Origin: Streptococcus cristatus AS 1.3089
GTDB lineage: Bacteria > Bacillota > Bacilli > Lactobacillales > Streptococcaceae
NCBI RefSeq assembly: GCF_000385925.1
Contig: NC_021175.1
Coordinates: forward strand, 999,501 to 1,063,500
DNA length: 64,000 nucleotides
Direction of reading: 5' to 3'
Made by a program: the position numbers and the translations under genes
In this document: piece after piece, positions 56,920-64,000 of the stretch
How the letters are laid out: each line of letters starts with the position of its first letter
How positions within the stretch are numbered: position 1 is the stretch's first letter
Notes under the pieces: generated by a model
What the model saw: the letters and a program-made list of their open reading frames with translations, nothing else
The model's database searches: none
What the model was told of the DNA's origin: nothing

Positions 56920-58050
56920 TTACTCCAATATAAATTTCTCAGCAACCGTATCGCCCAAAAAGAGGCCTTGTTTGGTCATGCGCACGATATCTCTGTCTGG
57001 CACTAACAAGCCCTGCTCAGTCAGCTCAGACACAACAGCTCCGTATTGATCTTCAAAGGAAAGACCGAATTTTTCCTCGAAGCGCTTTTTAGAAACACCT
57101 GACTTCTTGCGCAGTCCTAGAAACATTTCTTCTTCCATCTTTTCGTTCAGCGTCAGCACTTCTTCCTGTACTCGTGCATTGCCCGCTTCCACCGCCTGCA
57201 GATAATGGCGAATCGGCCCGTGGTTTTTATAGCGAACACCATCGACATAGCCAGACGCTCCCGCTCCAACACCATAATATTCAGCATTGTCCCAGTACAT
57301 GAGATTGTGGCGGCTCTCAAAGCCTGGCTTGGAAAAGTTTGAAATCTCATAATGCTCGAAGCCGGCCTTTTCCAGCTCAGCTATAATGTATTCAAACATC
57401 TCCGCTTCCAAATCCTCTTTAGGTAGAGGCAGCTTCCCTCGCCGCATCCGATTCATGAAGACCGTGTGATTTTCCAAAATCAAGCTGTACAAACTCATGT
57501 GGGGAATGTCTAGGGCAATAGCCTTGGCCACATTGGTTTTCACATCTTCCATGGTCTGCTTGGGTAGTGCATAAATTAGATCGATTGAAATATTATCAAA
57601 ACCCGCTTTTTTGAGATTGGCAATATTCTCGTAGATATCCTTTTCTAAGTGACTACGGCCAATTTGCTTAAGCATGCGGTCATTGAAGGTCTGTACGCCC
57701 AGCGAAACCCGATTGACAGGCGAGTCTTTAAGTACAGCAATCTTCTCCTCATCCAAGTCTCCGGGATTGGCTTCAATGGTCAGCTCTTCTAGATAGGATA
57801 AATCAAGCTTGTCCGTCAGCTTTTCCAGCAAAAAAGCCAACTGAGGTGCTGATAGAGCCGTCGGGGTCCCACCTCCGATATAGAGGGTACGGAGCTTTTG
57901 GATGTCGTAAGAATGATACTCCTCAATCAAATGCTCCAGATAAGAATCCACTGGCTGATTTTTGATAAAAACCTTGGAAAAATCACAGTAATAACAAATC
58001 TGAGTACAAAAAGGAATGTGCACATAGGCAGAAGTTGGTTTAGTTTGCAT
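56920..58050 (-). CDS. hemW: Radical SAM heme chaperone HemW
   Basis: Radical SAM cluster motif CTQICYYCDF (CxxxCxxC) near residue 18, GGGTPTALS and VSLGVQTFNDRMLKQIGRSH follow, then a HemN_C domain (EKMEEEMFLGLRKKSGVSKK). 376 residues with the short N-terminus that distinguishes HemW from the oxygen-independent coproporphyrinogen oxidase HemN. In a bacterium lacking heme synthesis the role is likely heme delivery (inference). First gene of a five-gene operon. Confidence 0.92.
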   Translation of the reverse strand: MQTKPTSAYVHIPFCTQICYYCDFSKVFIKNQPVDSYLEHLIEEYHSYDIQKLRTLYIGGGTPTALSAPQLAFLLEKLTDKLDLSYLEELTIEANPGDLDEEKIAVLKDSPVNRVSLGVQTFNDRMLKQIGRSHLEKDIYENIANLKKAGFDNISIDLIYALPKQTMEDVKTNVAKAIALDIPHMSLYSLILENHTVFMNRMRRGKLPLPKEDLEAEMFEYIIAELEKAGFEHYEISNFSKPGFESRHNLMYWDNAEYYGVGAGASGYVDGVRYKNHGPIRHYLQAVEAGNARVQEEVLTLNEKMEEEMFLGLRKKSGVSKKRFEEKFGLSFEDQYGAVVSELTEQGLLVPDRDIVRMTKQGLFLGDTVAEKFILE

Positions 58051-58102
58051 AGTATTTATTATAGCATAAAATTAGCGACAAAGCCCCTTTGGAAAATAGA
58101 AT

Positions 58103-58136
58103 AAAAAAACTCAAGAAATAGAAAAATTCCTTGAGT
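58103..58136 (-). terminator. Rho-independent terminator after the cupin gene
   Basis: ACTCAAG, 14-base loop, CTTGAGT and TTTTTTTATT on the minus strand, just ahead of hemW. Confidence 0.8.
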
Positions 58137-58166
58137 TAATGTTGAAAGAGCATCTGTTCGAGCAGA

Positions 58167-58460
58167 TCAGGGATAAAGCAACTGCTGAATCACTAAAACA
58201 TGGCTCTCTTCTACACCATATAAACTATGAAGTTCATTCGGCTCCATTGTCAGAAAACTTCCCGGTACTAATTGTACAGTTTCTCCTAAGGCAGTAAAAT
58301 CCACTTTCCCTTCTAGACAGACAACTGTAACAAGAGCATCCGCGCTATGTTCAGAAATTTGTTTTCCTTTAGCAAGGTGCAAATGGCGGATGAGACGTCC
58401 TTGCTCTTCGACCGGAGTTTCAACCACATCAACATTTGGATCTATTGAGTAAAATTTCAT
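58167..58460 (-). CDS. Cupin-domain protein (97 aa)
   Basis: A single beta-barrel cupin: LIRHLHLAKGKQISEHSADA contains the first metal-binding His/Glu set, VVCLEGKVDFTALGETVQLV the middle strands and PNELHSLYGVEESHVLVIQQ the last His. Likely a small metal-binding protein; substrate unknown. Monocistronic, with its own terminator. Confidence 0.82.
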   Translation of the reverse strand: MKFYSIDPNVDVVETPVEEQGRLIRHLHLAKGKQISEHSADALVTVVCLEGKVDFTALGETVQLVPGSFLTMEPNELHSLYGVEESHVLVIQQLLYP

Positions 58461-58596
58461 CGTTTCCCCTCCTTTTCTTCATTTTAGCATAATTTCAAAG
58501 AATTGTCAGAATTTTTTAATATTCCTAATTGATACCTACAAAGCTACAAAACACAATATACTAATCATGCTCTATTTGATCAATTTTCTTAAATAT

Positions 58597-58642
58597 AAAA
58601 AGATTGAAGAACATCATCTAAAATAGACCTTTTCTTCAATCT
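58597..58642 (-). terminator. Rho-independent terminator after ypmS
   Basis: AGATTGAAGAA, a 20-base loop, TTCTTCAATCT and TTTTTATATTT on the minus strand, 30 bases past the ypmS stop. 58461-58596 has nothing else. Confidence 0.8.
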
Positions 58643-58671
58643 AGAAATTTGTTATGAATTAGATTTCAAAA

Positions 58672-59274
58672 TCATTGAATTCCATAAGCCATACTGATCT
58701 GGATTTTAGCAACTCCATTCTGCAGGCTGATTTTGTCAATGCTGAATGGACTCTGCGGCAGAGATAGAAGGAAACTATCTCCCTCCGTCGTGATGGAGGA
58801 ATTAGAGGCCTGCAGTCGCTGCTTCAGCATGCCAGTCACCCAAGATTTAGGGATAGGAAGGATACCTAGCTTGGCATTAACGATTGTGATGTATAAGGCA
58901 CTCCCCTTCACCGTCACATCCACTTCTAGATCCAGCTTACTATCAATAAAAAATATCTTAACCGGGTACTGGATGCGCAGCTTATTGCCTTCAATACTGT
59001 AAGCACCATTTAGCAGTTCCTGGTTCTCGCTATCGGTCAGCGAAGACTTAAGCACCTGATTGAGCTGGACGCTATTGAGAGAGACCTCTGTGCTGACTCC
59101 CTGAGCCGTCACATTAGCATTGTTCAAAGTCGGCTCAACCATACTTTCCCACGAAGTATTTGCTTGAACGTTTTTTAATTGCTCACTTGGATTGATGGAG
59201 GAAGAAACTAGAAACATCACTGCTGCAAGCAACAGCACCAAAGCAATTCCCACTACTCTTTTTACCATTTTCAT
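58672..59274 (-). CDS. YpmS/DUF2140 family protein (200 aa)
   Basis: N-terminal membrane anchor (VGIALVLLLAAVMFLVSSSI, residues 8-27) and an extracellular domain (about 40-200) with LNSVQLNQVLKSSLTD and KLGILPIPKSWVTGMLKQRL, typical of YpmS-like proteins. Function unknown. A repeat element lies 130 bases upstream. Confidence 0.85.
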   Translation of the reverse strand: MKMVKRVVGIALVLLLAAVMFLVSSSINPSEQLKNVQANTSWESMVEPTLNNANVTAQGVSTEVSLNSVQLNQVLKSSLTDSENQELLNGAYSIEGNKLRIQYPVKIFFIDSKLDLEVDVTVKGSALYITIVNAKLGILPIPKSWVTGMLKQRLQASNSSITTEGDSFLLSLPQSPFSIDKISLQNGVAKIQISMAYGIQ

Positions 59275-59404
59275 GTTTGTATTCCTTTAACTTGAGAAAT
59301 CTCCTTAGCTGAAAACACAGAAAGGATTTATCTCATTTTACACTATTTTTTCATCATTTTCTGTAACAAAGAGATTAAAAGACTAACAATCCTATGAAAA
59401 AGAA

Positions 59405-59579
59405 GAGTGGGACAGAAATCGGTAATTCATTAGAATTCGATTTCGTTGTCCCACCTCCGCACAGTTGAGTAGGGCTGTAAAAGCTGATGAAATCAGCCTA
59501 GTAGAGCCCACTCAACCACTGCGTCTTGCTCGACAATCCAAAGACAATTGAGAGGCTAGGACTTTTGTCCCAGCCTCTT
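59405..59579 (-). repeat. Intergenic repeat, about 175 bp, copy 5 of 5 (inverted)
   Basis: Starts GAGTGGGACAGAAATCGG and ends GACTTTTGTCCCAGCCTC; almost the reverse complement of copy 3. Lies between rmlB stop and ypmS start. The end pairing GAGGCTAGGAC/GTCCCAGCCTC forms a strong hairpin that may terminate rmlB transcription. Confidence 0.85.
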
Positions 59580-59626
59580 AGTTGCATATCGCCTGTATAA
59601 CAAGGCTTAGCATAGCTAGCCTATTC

Positions 59627-60775
<1,149 letters not shown>

Positions 60776-60816
60776 TTAAAAATGGAAATGATAAAAATAA
60801 ACATCCACTTTTCTTC

Positions 60817-61410
60817 TTACAAATCTTCTTTTCTTAGTGGTTTGACATCCTTAAGTAGTGGATGGTTCTTGTCTGCTTCTGAGACTTCTGCTGCTTCTAG
60901 GTTTTCCCACTGGATGCCTAAAGCTGGGTCTGCATAGTTGACAAAGGCATACTTAGGTTTGAGTTCCAAAGCCCAGTAGTCGTTCACCAGATAGCTATAG
61001 GAAACCGTGTCAGAAAGGACTTGGAAGCCGTTAGCGACGCCACGTGGCACAAAAATTCCCTTGCTGGCATCGATTACTGTCTGGTAGGTATTACCAAAGG
61101 TCTCACCTTCACGTAGGTCTACCCAAGAACCCAGCACCTTGCCGTCATCAGCAACAGAGATGTACTTGTCCCATGGCTCAGCATGAAGGCCACGCAGGAC
61201 ATTTTTACGAGAAAAGCTGACATTATTTTGCAGTTTTCCTTCTGCAAAGAAACTTTCAGGGAAGCCTAGTGGCAGCATTTTTTCCTTTTGGAAATTCTCC
61301 TTAAACCACCCTCGGTTGTCCCCACGCACAGGGATATCAAATTCTAACATTCCAGGGATTCCGGGAACCTCACGCGCTGCTAATTCCTTATCAAAAAATT
61401 GTTCTGTCAT
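60817..61410 (-). CDS. rmlC: dTDP-4-dehydrorhamnose 3,5-epimerase
   Basis: About 197 residues; FDIPVRGDNRGWFKENFQKE, then FSRKNVLRGLHAEPWDKYIS with the catalytic His, WVDLREGETFGNTYQTVID and FVPRGVANGFQVLSDTVSYS. ATG 61410 is preferred to the earlier TTG, and gives the family's usual start MTEQFFDKEL. Stands four bases after rmlA. Confidence 0.97.
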   Translation of the reverse strand: MTEQFFDKELAAREVPGIPGMLEFDIPVRGDNRGWFKENFQKEKMLPLGFPESFFAEGKLQNNVSFSRKNVLRGLHAEPWDKYISVADDGKVLGSWVDLREGETFGNTYQTVIDASKGIFVPRGVANGFQVLSDTVSYSYLVNDYWALELKPKYAFVNYADPALGIQWENLEAAEVSEADKNHPLLKDVKPLRKEDL

Positions 61411-61414
61411 CTTC

Positions 61415-62284
61415 TTATTCTTCTCCAATCAAGCGCAAGAGATAGTGACCATATTCATTCTTCTTCAACGGCTGCGCCAATTCATGCACTTGCTCTTTAC
61501 TGATATAGCCCATACGATAGGCAATTTCTTCCAGATTCGCCACCTGAACGTTCTGCATCCGCTGAACCGTTTCGATATATTGAGCGGCTTCTAAGAGACT
61601 TTCGTGAGTTCCTGTATCCAACCAAGCGAAACCACGTCCCATGAGCTCAACAGACAAATCACCACGATCCAAGTAAGCCTTGTTGACATCTGTGATTTCC
61701 AACTCACCGCGAGGACTTGGTTTAATGTTCTTGGCAATTTCGACGACATCGTTATCGTAGAAGTACAGTCCTGTCACTGCATAGTTAGAGCGCGGTTGTT
61801 CCGGTTTTTCTTCGATGGAAATAGCATTCATATTCTCATCAAATTCTACGACACCAAAGCGTTCTGGATCCTTGACATGATAGCCAAAAACAGTTGCTCC
61901 TTTTTCCTTAGCTGCAGCATTTTGGAGCATTTTACTCAGACCTGGTCCATGGTAAATATTATCCCCAAGAATCAGCGCCACGCGGTCATCTCCAATGAAA
62001 TCGGCCCCAATGATAAAGGCTTGTGCCAGCCCATCTGGACTTGGCTGCTCTGCATAAGAAAGCTTGATACCAAACTCAGATCCATCTCCCAGCAGATCCT
62101 CAAAACGAGGCAGATCCGTCGGAGTAGAGATAATCAAGATGTCCTTGATACCAGCCAGCATAAGAGTTGACAGCGGATAATAAATCATGGGTTTGTCATA
62201 AACCGGCATGAGCTGTTTTGACGCAGCGCGGGTCAATGGGTACAAACGTGTACCAGAACCACCTGCAAGAATAATACCTTTCAT
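61415..62284 (-). CDS. rmlA: Glucose-1-phosphate thymidylyltransferase
   Basis: First enzyme of dTDP-rhamnose synthesis. [60 protein letters not shown] and [20 protein letters not shown] are all present; 289 residues. First gene of rmlA-rmlC-rmlB; rmlD is not in the window. Confidence 0.97.
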   Translation of the reverse strand: MKGIILAGGSGTRLYPLTRAASKQLMPVYDKPMIYYPLSTLMLAGIKDILIISTPTDLPRFEDLLGDGSEFGIKLSYAEQPSPDGLAQAFIIGADFIGDDRVALILGDNIYHGPGLSKMLQNAAAKEKGATVFGYHVKDPERFGVVEFDENMNAISIEEKPEQPRSNYAVTGLYFYDNDVVEIAKNIKPSPRGELEITDVNKAYLDRGDLSVELMGRGFAWLDTGTHESLLEAAQYIETVQRMQNVQVANLEEIAYRMGYISKEQVHELAQPLKKNEYGHYLLRLIGEE

Positions 62285-62298
62285 ATGAGTTTCCTCTC

Positions 62299-62454
62299 TT
62301 AATGTATTCCCTTTATTTTACCATTTTTGAAAGCGGATGTCATCCTTTTCACTCTCTTTAAATAATAGTACATCCCCATGTAAAAAAACCAGCCAAGAAT
62401 GCCTGCATAACCACAGGCTACGATCGTAACCAGTCCATAACTTCTCCCTATCCT
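62299..62454 (-). pseudogene. Membrane-protein C-terminal fragment upstream of rmlA
   Basis: A 52-codon minus-strand frame without ATG at a plausible place reads SYGLVTIVACGYAGILGWFF then YMGMYYYLKRVKRM, to a TAA at 62299. It has one hydrophobic helix followed by positive residues, like the end of a membrane protein. Probably the remnant of a deleted gene. The rest of 62455-62595 shows nothing. Weak call. Confidence 0.3.
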
Positions 62455-62595
62455 CTAAAATCAATCATACAAAATCGTCTTGGTTTCCCCGATACAATGA
62501 AGTTACTCGGCAATCGACAAACCATAATATCTCATCCAATATTTCACTATTCCATTCAGTCAGATAAGATATTTTCTTCTATGTCATATATAATT

Positions 62596-62814
62596 TTATC
62601 TCGCATTTAAACTCCAAATCGAATAAATACGGCTTTCAATTTCACGAAATGATAAATCCATAAACTCTTCATTTGATTCTGCTATCAGTCCATGATAACC
62701 CCAGACAGCTACCCATATTTGGATCTTATCGCAGATAGTTTTTCGGTACAAATAATATCGTATACTATCAAATTCTCCTTTAATAAATACATCATTTGGT
62801 AAAAAATTCTTCAT
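62596..62814 (-). CDS. Small hypothetical protein (72 aa)
   Basis: Starts at ATG 62814 (MKNFLPNDVFIKGEFDSIRY) with GGAGAGAGATAAAG upstream; the open frame extends another 23 codons without a ribosome binding site. Aromatic-rich and soluble: YYLYRKTICDKIQIWVAVWG is followed by ESNEEFMDLSFREIESRIYS. I do not recognise it. Confidence 0.5.
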   Translation of the reverse strand: MKNFLPNDVFIKGEFDSIRYYLYRKTICDKIQIWVAVWGYHGLIAESNEEFMDLSFREIESRIYSIWSLNAR

Positions 62815-62922
62815 CTTTATCTCTCTCCACATAGAACTAGTTACTTTAAGAAAAGCACAATCATGACACTTGCACAACCACAAGCTGTTATTTAAAGCAA
62901 GCTCCCAAAAACTTATTCTAAC

Positions 62923-63963
62923 TTAGTAGTCTTTATTTTGGATAGAAAATTGAACGATCTGATGATTTTGAACAATAACTTCGTATTTACCAAATCCAGA
63001 ATGTTTACTATCATTTCCAACACTAATGGCCATAAGATAGCGTGCATTCGGTAGCTTAGTTAAATCTAGCTGTTCTTGTAAAATCTGCTTGATTTTATCA
63101 TCATTCTTCTGGTCTTGGCCAATACTAATGATAGATCCATCGTCCTGCTCCACGTTCAAAGTCACCTTCATTTCAATAGCAAGAGCCTCTTTTTCCAACA
63201 TGTCAGAAATAGGGATTGGATACAAGCCTTGCAAAGGCTGGCCCTCTGCCCGATTCTTTTTTATAAGAGCCTCGTATGTATCAATATTTGGCGCATCCTT
63301 GTCTATCATAAAATCAAGGGATTCTAGATATAGTTTCTTCTTATCCGCTCTTGCAAAACTATCTTTTACATTCTGTAAAGTTTCACTATAACCCGGACTC
63401 AGTTCAAGTCCCCTATAAGCGATACTAGGAAAAGCTTGATAAATCGCATATCCCTTTTCAAGCTGTAGGTCAATATCCGTTTTTCCATATTTCGTATCCC
63501 GAGAGGTATAATATTCAATTCGGTCACCAATCTTAACCGTTTGCCCCTCAATCTCCTCAGAATACTCAGCTCTGATTAAATAACCAGCGAAAGAGGTATA
63601 GTTTTTATCAGCATCTAAAACTCTGACCGTTCCTTCAAAACCACTCTGCTTATAAGAGCGCTGAACAGCCTGTACCATTTCATATTTCGGCACTCGTACA
63701 AAAATCCCCCACATATCTATCAAACTCAGAAACATAGAGACGAGTGATATGGAAATAATGATCACCACACTAGATAGGAAACAGCCCAAAATACCGAAAC
63801 CTATTTTCTTTTTTGGATTCTTTGCTAGTTCCTGATTTCCTCCATTATTCTGGACAACAAGAGGATCTTGAGAACGACTTTTGTGTCTAGTAAATAGAAT
63901 AAGTGAGATTGAGATTAAGATTGATATTACTAATAAAAGTAAAATGAGAAATATTAAAAACAT
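62923..63963 (-). CDS. Hypothetical membrane-anchored protein (346 aa)
   Basis: Two membrane segments: LILLLLVISILISISLILF (residues about 6-25) and GCFLSSVVIIISISLVSMFL (about 60-82), followed by a soluble domain of about 260 residues that is probably outside the cell. Motifs such as GDRIEYYTSRDTKYGKTDID and ARYLMAISVGNDSKHSGFGK are not known to me. AAGGAGAACAA precedes the ATG. Family unknown. Confidence 0.65.
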   Translation of the reverse strand: MFLIFLILLLLVISILISISLILFTRHKSRSQDPLVVQNNGGNQELAKNPKKKIGFGILGCFLSSVVIIISISLVSMFLSLIDMWGIFVRVPKYEMVQAVQRSYKQSGFEGTVRVLDADKNYTSFAGYLIRAEYSEEIEGQTVKIGDRIEYYTSRDTKYGKTDIDLQLEKGYAIYQAFPSIAYRGLELSPGYSETLQNVKDSFARADKKKLYLESLDFMIDKDAPNIDTYEALIKKNRAEGQPLQGLYPIPISDMLEKEALAIEMKVTLNVEQDDGSIISIGQDQKNDDKIKQILQEQLDLTKLPNARYLMAISVGNDSKHSGFGKYEVIVQNHQIVQFSIQNKDY

Positions 63964-64000
63964 TTGTTCTCCTTAAGTGCTCTCTTCTCCACATACCGCT

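Overview
The window reads as chromosomal DNA of a Streptococcus. Evidence is the LPXTG surface proteins, a histidine-triad (Pht) protein next to an AdcAII/Lmb zinc lipoprotein with AdcR-type TTAAC-type boxes, the LysR-lspA-rluD and hemW/thioesterase/nagD blocks, rhamnose genes rmlA-C-B and a fructose PTS operon. Gene content and the lone ferrochelatase fit an oral viridans species (sanguinis/gordonii/mitis type), but the species is inferred, not proven. Almost every gene lies on the minus strand, so transcription runs from high to low coordinates. No rRNA, tRNA or CRISPR array was recognised.

Positions 1-12,080 form an accessory, AT-rich island of small immunity-type genes downstream of uvrC: SUKH (SMI1/KNR4), Imm6-like, Imm22, YezG/DUF600-like, DUF4274, DUF6985/DUF2004-like and several unnamed paralogous families. 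No toxin is visible inside the window. Many members are decayed: frameshifts, an in-frame stop and isolated gene tails. Duplication is obvious: three related SUKH genes sharing one C-terminal signature, a tandem duplicate pair at 5.3-6.2 kb, and an alternating A-B-A-B-A gene arrangement at 6.2-8.8 kb.

Positions 12-29 kb hold uvrC, hemH, a SEC10/PgrA-like CAP-domain LPXTG protein, the pht-adcAII zinc operon, trmD-rimM, a TrkH/TrkA (Ktr-like) potassium system translationally coupled to an Imm5-like gene, khpA-rpsP, and a three-copy 85-bp tandem repeat.

Positions 29.7-33.9 kb contain a second accessory block: two overlapping genes for Ala/Gly-rich membrane-type proteins of no recognised family, bounded by direct repeats of about 150 bp carrying the yjjG 5' end and the tail of an AraC/GyrI regulator gene. 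A C39/BtrH-like protein and an intact AraC regulator follow. This two-gene unit is the best candidate for an undescribed system.

Positions 34-64 kb are mostly core genes: lepA, rluD-lspA-LysR, a DUF1149-degV-dapB-cca-ABC-F-GNAT operon, a vWA LPXTG protein beside an ISL3 transposase relic, fruR-fruK-fruA, hemW-thioesterase-nagD-DUF1461-CPBP, a cupin gene, ypmS, rmlA-rmlC-rmlB and two unknown genes. A repeat of about 175 bp with terminator-like hairpin ends occurs five times (8.9, 22.6, 25.2, 35.4 and 59.4 kb), always between genes.
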